DNA of 64,000 bases from CALHVX01 sp964640725 (lineage in GTDB: Bacteria > Pseudomonadota > Gammaproteobacteria > Pseudomonadales > Azotimanducaceae). The translations under genes were made by a program, and so were the position numbers. The notes under the pieces are model-generated. The model ran no database searches, was not told the origin of the DNA, and was given only the letters and a program-made list of their open reading frames with translations. This document shows positions 34,966-43,436 of this stretch, piece after piece. The first letter of the stretch is position 1. Each line of letters begins with the position of its first letter. The stretch covers positions 1 to 64,000 of the forward strand of contig CAZXIJ010000007.1 of assembly GCA_964640725.1 (NCBI GenBank), given 5' to 3'.

Positions 34966-36708
34966 GTGCGTTTTCAGCCCAAAGTCAAAAACTGGCGCAG
35001 CTATCTGCCCATCGTGGATACGGTCGCGCGCTACGAGCGCGAGCACTTCAGCCACGACGTCGTCGCCGGGCTCATCCTGGGCGTGATTACCGTGCCGCAG
35101 GCCATCGCCTACGCGTTCCTGGCGGGCCTGCCGGCCCAGGCCGGGCTCTATGCCTGCCTGGTGCCGATGGTGATCTACGCCATGCTCGGCTCCTCCCGGC
35201 ACCTGATCGTCGGCCCCGTCGCCATTGCCGCCCTGATGGTGGCCAGCGCCGTGGGCCAGTATGCGCCGCTGTACAGCAATGCTTATCTGGGCATCACCAC
35301 CGTGCTGTCCCTGCAGGCCGGGCTGTTCCTGTGGATCCTGCGCCTGTCGCAGATGGGCGGGCTCGCGAACCTCATCAGCCACGCGGTGATTACCGGGTTC
35401 GTCAACGCCGCCGCGGTGCTCATCGTGGTCAGCCAGCTGCACGCCTTCCTCGGCCTGCCGGCGCCGCCGGGCAATGCCAGCATGATCGACCGGCTGACCG
35501 ATCTGTCTCGCCAGCTGCTGGACCTGAACCCGGCCACCGTGGGCATCGGGCTCGCCGCGATCTTCGGCATGTTCGCCGTGCAGTACGCCGCCGTACCGGT
35601 CGCGCGGCTGGTGTTTCCGCGCATTGCGGACGATCACCCGATCTCCAAGGCAGGACCGATCGTCGTCGTACTGCTGGCCGGCCTGTCGGTCTGGGCCGGC
35701 AATCTTGACGGCAACTACGACGTGGCGACGGTCGGCGCGGTCCCCAGCGGGCTGCCGGCGCTGACCGTGCCGCCCTTCGACCTGGCGCTGTGGCTGGACC
35801 TGGCCCCGGTGTCGGCCCTGATCGCTTTCGTGGCCTACATCGAGAGCTACTCCGTGGGCGCGACCCTCGCGAGCCGCGAGCGGACCCGAATCAACAGCCA
35901 CCAGGAGTTGATCGCGCTGGGCGCAGCCAACATCGGCGCTGCCTTTACCGGGGCATACCCGGTCGCCGGCAGCTTCACGCGCTCCAGCGTCAACTACCAG
36001 ACGGGCGCCAAGACCCAGATCAGCGCGCTGATCTGCATGGTGGTCATCGTCATCACCCTGCTGTTCATCACCCCGGCGTTCGCCAAACTGCCACACTCCG
36101 CGCTGGCGGCCATCATCATCGTGTCGGTGATCGGGCTGATCGACGTCAAACACTTGCCGGAGCAGTGGCGCTTTCACCGGGAAGACGTGATTACCCAGGC
36201 GGTCACCCTCGTGACCGTGCTGGCGTTCAGCGTCGAAGTCGGCCTGCTCACCGGTGTCGCCCTGTCTGTCGCATTCTTCGTGCGCCAGTCCAGCCGTCCG
36301 CACATCGTCCAGGTCGGCCGCATGCCGGGCACCGAGCAGTTCAAGGCCATCAACCGCTACGACGTCGAGACCTTCAGCCACACGGTTGCTGTGCGGATCG
36401 ACGAGAACCTGTACTTTGCCAATGCCGACCGGGTCGAAAACAAACTGCTGAAGATCATCGAGCGGCGCCGCGGCACGAAAAATCTGCTGCTGGTGTGCAG
36501 CGCGATCAACAGCATCGACATCTCCGGGCTGGAAATGCTGTACCGGGTGAACGACCAGCTGGCTGGCCGGGGCGTCAAGCTGCACCTGGCCGACGTCAAG
36601 GGACCGCCGCTGGCCAAGTTGCACGAGACGCGCTTCCTGGATGCACTGTCCGGCAGCCACTACTTCACCACAGACCAGGCGATGCGCGACCTGGCCGAGC
36701 GTGCCTGA
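34966..36708 (+). CDS. SulP family anion transporter with STAS domain
   Basis: A 580-residue inner-membrane transporter of the SLC26/SulP family, moving sulfate, bicarbonate or dicarboxylates. VVAGLILGVITVPQAIAYAFLAGLP and YIESYSVG..ASRERTRINSHQELIALGAANI are family signatures. A cytoplasmic STAS domain (about 450-575) ends the protein. GTG 34966 gives the expected N-terminus (RFQPKVKNWRSYLPIV). The anion cannot be told from sequence; the sulfotransferase 3 kb away makes sulfate plausible only. Confidence 0.92.
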   Translation: MRFQPKVKNWRSYLPIVDTVARYEREHFSHDVVAGLILGVITVPQAIAYAFLAGLPAQAGLYACLVPMVIYAMLGSSRHLIVGPVAIAALMVASAVGQYAPLYSNAYLGITTVLSLQAGLFLWILRLSQMGGLANLISHAVITGFVNAAAVLIVVSQLHAFLGLPAPPGNASMIDRLTDLSRQLLDLNPATVGIGLAAIFGMFAVQYAAVPVARLVFPRIADDHPISKAGPIVVVLLAGLSVWAGNLDGNYDVATVGAVPSGLPALTVPPFDLALWLDLAPVSALIAFVAYIESYSVGATLASRERTRINSHQELIALGAANIGAAFTGAYPVAGSFTRSSVNYQTGAKTQISALICMVVIVITLLFITPAFAKLPHSALAAIIIVSVIGLIDVKHLPEQWRFHREDVITQAVTLVTVLAFSVEVGLLTGVALSVAFFVRQSSRPHIVQVGRMPGTEQFKAINRYDVETFSHTVAVRIDENLYFANADRVENKLLKIIERRRGTKNLLLVCSAINSIDISGLEMLYRVNDQLAGRGVKLHLADVKGPPLAKLHETRFLDALSGSHYFTTDQAMRDLAERA

Positions 36709-36780
36709 CCCGGGCGACCGGTCACCGGGATTGCTGGTGTAAGCTTCTCCTGCAACAAGCCGTTTGGGGAGGACGACACC

Positions 36781-37830
36781 ATGAAACTTGGACTGATGCT
36801 GGGCTACAGCGGGGCCAACCTGCGAGTGCCGATCGACGACGTCAAGCTGGCCGAGTCCCTGGGCTACGATTCTGTCTGGACCGCCGAGGCCTACGGCTCC
36901 GACGCCATCACCCCGCTCGCCTACATCGCCGCGCACACGGACCGCATCCGGCTCGGCACCGCGGTACTGCAGCTGGCGGGACGTACGCCGGCCAACGCCG
37001 CGATGGCCATGGCAACCCTGGACCAGCTTGCCGGCGGCGGCCGGGTCGTTTGCGGTATTGGGGTCTCGGGCCCGCAGATTGTTGAAGGCTGGTACGGGCA
37101 GCCCTGGGGCAAGCCGTACTACCGCATCAAAGACTACGTCTCGATCATGAAGAAAATCTGGCGGCGGGAAGAACCGGTCACCCACGACGGCAAGGAAATC
37201 TCTCTGCCCTTTCGCGGCGAGGGCGCCATGGGTATCGGCAAACCCCTGAAGTCGATCCTGCACATGAATCCCGATATCCCGATCTTTCTGGGCACCGGTA
37301 TGGAATCGACGGTGCGGCTCACCGCCGAAATTGCCGACGGCTGGCTGCCCCTGGGCTATGTGCCGGAGAGTGCACACCACTACCAGGACTGGATCTCCCA
37401 GGGCCTGGAGAAGGCGGGCAAGGAGGCGAGCGCGTTCGAGCGGCAAGCCATGACTCAGGTCCAGGTCACCGGCGACGTTCGCGGCGCCCTGGACCGGCTA
37501 AAGCCTGGCATCGCGCTGTACGTGGGCGGCATGGGGCACAAGAGCAAGAATTTCCACAAGGAAATGATGATTCGCCGTGGCTACGGCGAGGCCGCAGACC
37601 GCATCCAGGAACTGTTTCTGGCCAAGCGCAAGGACGAGGCCATCGCCGCCGTGCCGGACGAGTTCGTCGACGAAGGCGCGCTGATCGGCCCTCGCGAGCG
37701 CATCGCCGAGCGCTTCAAAGCCTGGGAGACCGCGGGCATCACCGGCTTGACCATTACCGGCAACGCCGAGGCGATTGCCACCATGGCCGAGGTCGCGCGC
37801 CTGAACACGCCTCCGGCGGGCACCCGGTAG
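36781..37830 (+). CDS. LLM-class flavin/F420-dependent oxidoreductase
   Basis: A 349-residue luciferase-like TIM-barrel enzyme. MKLGLMLGYSGANL, LGYDSVWTAEAYGSDAITPLAYIAA, IRLGTAVLQLAGRTPANAAMA and GTGMESTVRLTAEIADGWLP are typical of the F420-dependent LLM group also seen in proteobacteria. Whether it uses FMNH2 or F420 is not clear. GGGGAGGA lies upstream of ATG 36781. It runs 9 bp ahead of the FHA membrane protein and could share its transcript. Confidence 0.88.
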   Translation: MKLGLMLGYSGANLRVPIDDVKLAESLGYDSVWTAEAYGSDAITPLAYIAAHTDRIRLGTAVLQLAGRTPANAAMAMATLDQLAGGGRVVCGIGVSGPQIVEGWYGQPWGKPYYRIKDYVSIMKKIWRREEPVTHDGKEISLPFRGEGAMGIGKPLKSILHMNPDIPIFLGTGMESTVRLTAEIADGWLPLGYVPESAHHYQDWISQGLEKAGKEASAFERQAMTQVQVTGDVRGALDRLKPGIALYVGGMGHKSKNFHKEMMIRRGYGEAADRIQELFLAKRKDEAIAAVPDEFVDEGALIGPRERIAERFKAWETAGITGLTITGNAEAIATMAEVARLNTPPAGTR

Positions 37831-37839
37831 CCTGGCGCC

Positions 37840-38469
37840 ATGAGCCGCCGGCCCTTTCCCGAACGGCTGCAGCACCTGCTGGCAGAGCTGCGGCGCCGCA
37901 AAGTGTTTCAGGTCACCAGCGTGTACCTGGTCGCCGCCTGGGGCCTGTCTGCCGGTGGCGCCGAGATCCTGCCGGCCATCGGCCTGCCGGACTGGACCGT
38001 ACGCTACCTTGTGATCACAGCATTTGCGGCGACGCCCATCGTCGCGCTCTGCGCCTGGGTGTACGAATTCAATGAACGCGGCATCGAGCGCGACGCCGGG
38101 CCTATACGCATTACCGAACAAGAGACGGTGCTGGCCAATGCGGACCAGGTGCCAGCCGTGTCAGCCCGCTGGCGCGACGTCGAGCAGCGGTTCGTGAGGG
38201 ATTTCGACATCGGCCGGGTAGAGACCTGCGCGCTGCAGTTGGTGGACGAAAAAATATCCCGCCGGCATGCCCGTATCGAGTACACCGACGGCCAGTGGCA
38301 GCTGCGGGACCTGGGCAGTGCCAACGGCAGCGAACTGAACGGCAAGAAGATCGATGTGGCCCCGCTCAAAGACGGCGACCGGGTGCACTTCTACCCTGGC
38401 GGCGACCCTTTGATCATTCGCATCGAGGCGCTGCAGTCAGCGCAGACCACCGTTCTCGCGAGCGACTAG
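37840..38469 (+). CDS. Membrane FHA-domain protein
   Basis: A 209-residue signalling protein. Two N-terminal helices (about 26-44 and 54-75) belong to a module also found in front of cyclase and TPR regulators (ELRRRKVFQVTSVYLVAAWGL). A cytoplasmic FHA domain (about 112-196) should bind phosphothreonine: the pT-contacting set R126 (IGRVET), S140/R141/H143 (ISRRHARI) and N162-G (GSANGSELNGKK) is intact. Two Thr-Val-Leu motifs flank it (T96 in ETVLAN, T204 in TTVLASD). It converges on the caspase-like gene with a 30-bp gap. With the kinase, phosphatase and other FHA proteins nearby, it is probably part of one phospho-signalling set. Confidence 0.88.
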   Translation: MSRRPFPERLQHLLAELRRRKVFQVTSVYLVAAWGLSAGGAEILPAIGLPDWTVRYLVITAFAATPIVALCAWVYEFNERGIERDAGPIRITEQETVLANADQVPAVSARWRDVEQRFVRDFDIGRVETCALQLVDEKISRRHARIEYTDGQWQLRDLGSANGSELNGKKIDVAPLKDGDRVHFYPGGDPLIIRIEALQSAQTTVLASD

Positions 38470-38499
38470 CGCCAGCGACAAACCGATGGCAGGCCGGCT

Positions 38500-40242
38500 T
38501 CAGGTTTTCGGCACGAAGAAGAAGTCCCCGACCTCGTGGCCGGCGGCTTTGATGCTTTTCAGCTCAGGCCTCTGGCTGAAACCAGCAGCTTCGGCGCCAC
38601 GAGTGACCCGGTCTCGTATCTTCAGGAACAGCTCAGGACTCGCCAGCAGCCGATCGTTGCTATCCAGCTCGTCCAGGAAGGCGCGCGCAAACACCGAGTG
38701 ACCTTCGCCGCCGCTGTCCAGAACCGGACGATCACCGCCAGAGGCTAACAGCAACCTGGAGCGATTCTTCAACTTGAATTCCAGAAACTTCAGATTTGAG
38801 TATTCCGGAGCGTTGTCGCCCAGCAGCAACATGCTGGGCTCCCCAGACAGCAGCCCGGCGTAGCAGGAGTCAGCGACCACCAGCACGCGGCGGGCCTTGA
38901 GTCGCGACAGGTGGCCAGTCACGAACTCGTTGGGTACCCAGTAGGTGTTGCGCGGCGGCAGCTCGGCGTTACGCGGCAGCCAGTAGCCATTTTCGGCCCC
39001 GCCCGCACTCAGTCGGCTGCCGTGACCGGCATAGAACAGCAGCAGGTTATCGTCATCGGTCAGGATCTCTGACAGGTCGTTGATCGCCTGCATCATTGCC
39101 ACATTGTTGCCGTCCTGGAGCGTGAACACGGTAAAGCCGTACTTGTCTTCCAGAATGCGCTGAGCCCTGGACACATCATTCAGCGGGGTCTGCAGCGCCT
39201 CCATGCGATCGTAGTCAGCGTTCCCGATCAGCAGCGCGTAGTAGTTGCCAAGCTTCAGGTTTCGATAGTTGCGCGACTCCGCTTCCGGACGCTGCAGCCT
39301 CGTCTGATCGCTCTGCCCGGGCTCCCGGAGCGCCAGTACGGTGCCACCGCCGGAAGCTGCCTGGGTCTCTCGGGGCGCTGCTGGCTCAGCCGGGCTCGCG
39401 TCGGCAACCCGCTCCCGGACCGCGACCGGCAGACCATTGAGCTGCAGCTGCTGGGCCTGCTGTTCGGTCCGCAGGTTGTCGACAAGCGACTCGAGCGTCG
39501 CGACCTGTTCAAGCGCCTCCGCGTTGGCGGCAGAAGCTTCGCCGAGGGAATCGCGCAAGGCCCCAAGCTGCTTTTCCAGAGCCCGAATCTGCCGATCCTT
39601 TTTGTCAATCTGGGCCTGCAGCTTGCGAGCGAGATTTTCCTGCTCGCGCGCTGCCGCCGATGCGAACATCACATCGTCCTGCCCGAGCCCCCAGGCCTGG
39701 CGGTACCAGTTCAGCGCTGCAACGGAATCCCGCGGCACGCCCAGGCCCTGCTCGTAGAGCGTCCCCAGATTGAACTGCGCGCGCGTGTTGCCCTGCGCCG
39801 CGGCCTTGCGATACCAGATGAGGGCGGCTTCGTAGTTTGGGGCTCCGCCCAGCCCTTTCTCGAAAATTTCGCCGACGTTCGCCTGCGCGTCGGCATCGCC
39901 CGCTTCCGCGGAGTCCATCCAGACTTTAAGCGCCGTGCTGTAGTTCGCGCGGTCGTAGGCCACATACTCGCCGCCACGCAATCGACAGTCAGCAGCCGTG
40001 GTGCGAGTCGGGCGACGCGGGCTCAGGTAGGTCCGGTTTCCGAGCCGCCGAACCTGGCCGGGCAACAGGCAGTCCACCACGTGAAGGTCTGCCAGATCGG
40101 TCATGCCTTCCGTCGCCCGCTGCTCGGCAAGGGCGCGCTTGAGCTCGCGCACCTGTTTCCGGGAGGCTGCCTGGACCTCCGGTGACGGCACCAGTAACGC
40201 CACCAGCAGCGCGACGCCTACGGCGTAGTAAAGCGGATTCAT
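38500..40242 (-). CDS. Periplasmic caspase-like (C14) protein with Sel1 repeats
   Basis: A 580-residue secreted protein. Layout: signal peptide 1-25; basic region; Sel1/TPR-like repeats about 97-185 (DADAQANVGEIFEKGLGG, TRAQFNLGTLYEQGLGV); coiled coil about 195-265; caspase-like domain about 330-575. The catalytic His is H407 (LLFYAGHGS) and the Cys is C460 (VVADSCYAG), both intact. Bacterial caspase homologues are linked to stress and cell death, usually in the cytoplasm; export to the periplasm is unusual. It follows the Ser/Thr kinase by 22 bp in the same operon. Confidence 0.9.
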   Translation of the reverse strand: MNPLYYAVGVALLVALLVPSPEVQAASRKQVRELKRALAEQRATEGMTDLADLHVVDCLLPGQVRRLGNRTYLSPRRPTRTTAADCRLRGGEYVAYDRANYSTALKVWMDSAEAGDADAQANVGEIFEKGLGGAPNYEAALIWYRKAAAQGNTRAQFNLGTLYEQGLGVPRDSVAALNWYRQAWGLGQDDVMFASAAAREQENLARKLQAQIDKKDRQIRALEKQLGALRDSLGEASAANAEALEQVATLESLVDNLRTEQQAQQLQLNGLPVAVRERVADASPAEPAAPRETQAASGGGTVLALREPGQSDQTRLQRPEAESRNYRNLKLGNYYALLIGNADYDRMEALQTPLNDVSRAQRILEDKYGFTVFTLQDGNNVAMMQAINDLSEILTDDDNLLLFYAGHGSRLSAGGAENGYWLPRNAELPPRNTYWVPNEFVTGHLSRLKARRVLVVADSCYAGLLSGEPSMLLLGDNAPEYSNLKFLEFKLKNRSRLLLASGGDRPVLDSGGEGHSVFARAFLDELDSNDRLLASPELFLKIRDRVTRGAEAAGFSQRPELKSIKAAGHEVGDFFFVPKT

Positions 40243-40264
40243 GCGGACCTCCTGGTCATCAGAA

Positions 40265-41827
40265 TTACGGCGCCGGCGCGAGGCGCGCCGCCAGGGCTTT
40301 TAGCGCCGGGCGGTTCGCCAGGAACGGATCTACAGCCCGGAGCGCCGCCAGATTCTCGGCGATGATCTGGCGCTGTTCCGCCGCGGGGTCATTGCGCGTC
40401 AGCTCATCCAGATGCGCGAACAGATCTTCGAGGGCGCGAACAGCCCGGGGATTCTTGGGGTGCAGCAAATAGGCTTCCTGGTACTGGCGCAGCGCCGATG
40501 CGTAGTCGCTGAAGCTGCGCAGCTCGTGGCCCTCCTGCAGCCGCTGCTCGAAATCACGCTGCACCGGTTCCGGCAGGCTTGCGAAGGACACCTCCGGCCG
40601 GTTGTCGATGACCTTGCGCGATTCTTCGTAAACCAGGTAGCCGGTCGTAAGTGCCAGCGCGGTCGCAACGGCTGCGAGCGTCAAGCGGATGCGCGGCGAG
40701 CCCTCGAAATCCTTTAGGAAAGCTGACGCATGACCGCTGCGCGCATCCCGATCAAAGGCCAGGCCCCGCTCAATGGCTCGCCATTCCCGACGCTTCAGTG
40801 TACGAATCGGCTCCGGGGCCAGCTGTTCGCTGCGTGCCTTGTATGCCGGCTTAAAGTCGAACGGGTGTCTGCCTGTCAGCAACTGGTAGCTCACCACCGC
40901 GAGCGCGTACACATCATCAGCCGGGTGCGGCTCTTTGCCCTCAAACATCTCGCAGGACGCGTACGCAGGGGTTAAGGCACCGAGGGTGCCCGCATCAAAC
41001 TGGGTTTGCTGAGAGTCCTCGTCCAGGTTCGAGACCGGTGCCGCTCGGGCGATACCGAAGTCGAGGATCTTGGTGCGGTTGTCAGCGGTCAGGAACACAT
41101 TGCCGGGCTTGAAATCGCTGTGAATGATGTTTTTGTTGTGGGCATAGGACAAACCCAGACACAGCCCGCGGATAATATTTCGGGCCTGGTCCACACCGAC
41201 CCCTTGCGGATGCTTCTTGATGAACTCATCGAGCGGATCGCCCTGGAGCATCTCCATGGTGAGAAACACCAGATCGCCGTCTCGGTCAAAGTCATAGACC
41301 GTGGCGATCGTTGGGTGCGCCAACGTTTGGGCCTTGCGCGCCTCGCGCTGCATGGCGATGACCATGCGCTGGTCCCGGCGAAAAGACTCCCCCAGCACCT
41401 TTAACGCAACGTAGGGGTCCCGGTCCTGGGTTTCTTCCTTGCGGAGATCCCGTGCCCGGTACACCACACCCATTCCGCCGCGTCCCAGCAGCCCCTCGAT
41501 TACAAAGCGGTCCTTGACGATCGCCCCGGCGGCAAGATCTCCCGATTCCTCGAACGGTATGGGACGAGGCTCCACCAGCCCGCCATCGGCATCGACAACC
41601 TGTGTTGCCACATCGGCCTGGGACTCATTTGTGGGCCGGATGTAAGTCTGTTCGTCCGGCACCAATGGCGACGCAGCGCCCTCCGAAGGCATATCGCCGC
41701 TCCGAACAAAGGTACCGCCGTCCTGAATGGGCTGGCCCTTCTCATCTGTTCTGGTTTGTTTACTTGTCACGTTCGCTCTGATTTGCCTCGTTTTTCTACT
41801 GCTATTTCTCTTTTCCAGAGACGTCAT
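40265..41827 (-). CDS. Membrane Ser/Thr protein kinase (PknB/PASTA-less type)
   Basis: A 520-residue Hanks-type kinase. Residues 1-100 are a Thr-rich, disordered-looking juxtadomain with motifs TFVR (T39), TYIRP (T61) and TQVVD (T75), possible autophosphorylation sites. The catalytic domain (about 108-370) has the glycine loop GRGGMG, K143, HSDFKPGN (H-S-D in place of H-R-D) and DFG 256-258. A membrane helix spans about 381-399. The periplasmic C-terminus resembles TPR (SFSDYASALRQYQEAYLLHP). ATG 41827 is preferred; the frame is open further upstream. The HSD substitution leaves the catalytic Asp intact. It starts 235 bp from the divergent cytochrome operon. Confidence 0.92.
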   Translation of the reverse strand: MTSLEKRNSSRKTRQIRANVTSKQTRTDEKGQPIQDGGTFVRSGDMPSEGAASPLVPDEQTYIRPTNESQADVATQVVDADGGLVEPRPIPFEESGDLAAGAIVKDRFVIEGLLGRGGMGVVYRARDLRKEETQDRDPYVALKVLGESFRRDQRMVIAMQREARKAQTLAHPTIATVYDFDRDGDLVFLTMEMLQGDPLDEFIKKHPQGVGVDQARNIIRGLCLGLSYAHNKNIIHSDFKPGNVFLTADNRTKILDFGIARAAPVSNLDEDSQQTQFDAGTLGALTPAYASCEMFEGKEPHPADDVYALAVVSYQLLTGRHPFDFKPAYKARSEQLAPEPIRTLKRREWRAIERGLAFDRDARSGHASAFLKDFEGSPRIRLTLAAVATALALTTGYLVYEESRKVIDNRPEVSFASLPEPVQRDFEQRLQEGHELRSFSDYASALRQYQEAYLLHPKNPRAVRALEDLFAHLDELTRNDPAAEQRQIIAENLAALRAVDPFLANRPALKALAARLAPAP

Positions 41828-41864
41828 GACAGGTTCACTCACGGCGACTGACCGTTCAGATGAC

Positions 41865-41887
41865 CTCGAATGCGCTGACCATTCGAG
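41865..41887. promoter_or_regulatory. Perfect inverted repeat between kinase and cytochrome operons
   Basis: CTCGAATG (41865-41872) and CATTCGAG (41880-41887) are exact complements with a 7-nt spacer. CTGACCGTTC (41848-41857) is echoed by CTGACCATTC overlapping the right arm. The site lies 38 bp upstream of the kinase ATG and about 175 bp upstream of the cytochrome GTG, in the only control region shared by both operons. A dimeric repressor or activator site is likely; the regulator is unknown. Confidence 0.55.
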
Positions 41888-42062
41888 CACCGGATGGCCC
41901 GATAAATCAAATCCATAAATCGTCGGCAACAGCAAAACATCATTTTCTGGCCTGCTCTGTCATTCCGATGACCCAGTTTCCGCCGCCCTTCCGTACTAAT
42001 GAGTGGGAGCCGAACTTTGCCCGCGATTGTCGCTGGCGCAGTTCGAGATAAAGGGGCTGAGA

Positions 42063-43436
42063 GTGCTACAGCAAACTCGCAAAACGAATCGTTGCGTCCG
42101 ATGCGGCCAGGGCCGCATCGTTGTGCACAGATCGGCAGCAGGGTTTCTGATCCTTGTCGCCACACTCGTCCTGGCGGCAGCTGCGCAAGCAGAGACCCGC
42201 TTTCCGCCGCTGCCTGCAGATGGCGACAGCGTGCACCTGGGCACAGCCACCTGCGGCGACAGCGACTGCCACGCGTCGGCCAAACCCTGGGCCACGTCCA
42301 TGGTGCTGCAAAACGAGTTTCGAACCTGGCAACGCCGGGACAGCCACGCCCAGGCCTACACGACGCTCCGCAGCAAAACGGCCCAGGCCATCGCCAGAGC
42401 GCTCCAGATCAGCGACCCGCAGCGGGCGCCGCGGTGCCTTGCCTGCCACAGCGACAACGTGCCCGCGACACGCCAGGGAAAGAACTTCGCCCTGGCCGAC
42501 GGCGTGGGCTGCGAAGCCTGCCACGGCGGCGCCAAGGGCTGGGTGGGCACCCACTCCAGAGGCTGGGCGACGCGCGCCGAGAACGTCCGTGCGGGCATGT
42601 ATCCCACGCACGAGGCTGACGCCCGGGCTCACCTGTGCCTGAGCTGTCACCAAAGCAACGCCGAGCGCAGCGTCGACCACAGCATGATCGCCGCAGGGCA
42701 CCCGCGACTGGTCTTCGAGCTGGACACCTACACCCTGTCGCAGCCTGCGCATTTTCGGATCGATGCGGACTATCAGGCCCGCAAACCAGGAACCAGTAGC
42801 TTCGATCTGTGGCGATCGGGCCAGCTGTACGCGGCCAGCACGGCCCTGCGGCAGCTGAGCAGCCACCTGAGCCAGCCGGAGCACCCGACCCCGGAATTTT
42901 CGCTGTTCGAATGTGCCGTGTGCCACCAACCCATGGACGGCACTCTGACCAGTGGGAACCGCATCAGCACCGGCACGCCGCGGCCGCAGACGGCTCACCT
43001 GCTGATGGTTCAGGCACTGGCAGAGGCCCTGGCTCCGGCCAGTGCTGCGGCGCTGGAGAGCAGCACACAGGCACTCCAACAGGCGGCCAGCAAGGGGCGC
43101 AGCCAGCTCCTGACCGCCAGTCGCCGAGCCCTTGAAGTGGTCGGTGCAGTCGCCGACGCCACGAGCGTCACTCAGCCCAGCACGCAAAGTATGGACGGCC
43201 TGCTGGCGAGCCTGCTGCGCCTGGGCAATCAGGGCGCGTTCAGCGATTACACCGCCGCCGAGCAGGCCGTTACCGCGGTCGCCATGGCCGGCAGTTTCGC
43301 CACCGTCAGCAAAGCAGCGGGGTGGCAAGCGCAGCTTGACCGCCTGTACGCCCTCATCGACAGCGAGTCCAGCTTCAACGCACAGCGGCTCAAACAGCAG
43401 TTCGGGCAGATCACGGCACTGGCAGGAGACAACTAG
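42063..43436 (+). CDS. Cytochrome c554-like pentaheme protein A
   Basis: A 457-residue multiheme c-type cytochrome. Heme sites: CGDSDCH (64-70, CX4CH), CLACH (125-129), CEACH (150-154), CLSCH (192-196) and CAVCH (284-288). W..RDSHAQAY after the first site matches the cytochrome c554 plan, and AGHPRLVFELDTY..DADYQARKP is shared with the paralogue at 52008. An inner hydrophobic stretch (FLILVATLVLAAAAQA) is the signal peptide; the N-terminus before it has an odd CVRCGQG. GTG 42063 is chosen for the AAAGGGG site upstream; GTG 42123 would start right at the signal peptide. Residues 300-457 lack hemes and are helical. First gene of the electron-transfer operon. Confidence 0.88.
   Translation: MLQQTRKTNRCVRCGQGRIVVHRSAAGFLILVATLVLAAAAQAETRFPPLPADGDSVHLGTATCGDSDCHASAKPWATSMVLQNEFRTWQRRDSHAQAYTTLRSKTAQAIARALQISDPQRAPRCLACHSDNVPATRQGKNFALADGVGCEACHGGAKGWVGTHSRGWATRAENVRAGMYPTHEADARAHLCLSCHQSNAERSVDHSMIAAGHPRLVFELDTYTLSQPAHFRIDADYQARKPGTSSFDLWRSGQLYAASTALRQLSSHLSQPEHPTPEFSLFECAVCHQPMDGTLTSGNRISTGTPRPQTAHLLMVQALAEALAPASAAALESSTQALQQAASKGRSQLLTASRRALEVVGAVADATSVTQPSTQSMDGLLASLLRLGNQGAFSDYTAAEQAVTAVAMAGSFATVSKAAGWQAQLDRLYALIDSESSFNAQRLKQQFGQITALAGDN

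Noticed and set aside
40265..41827. The kinase as a pseudokinase because of HSD instead of HRD
   Set aside because: The catalytic Asp, the Lys, the DFG and the glycine loop are intact; Ser for Arg at this position mainly affects activation-loop control.
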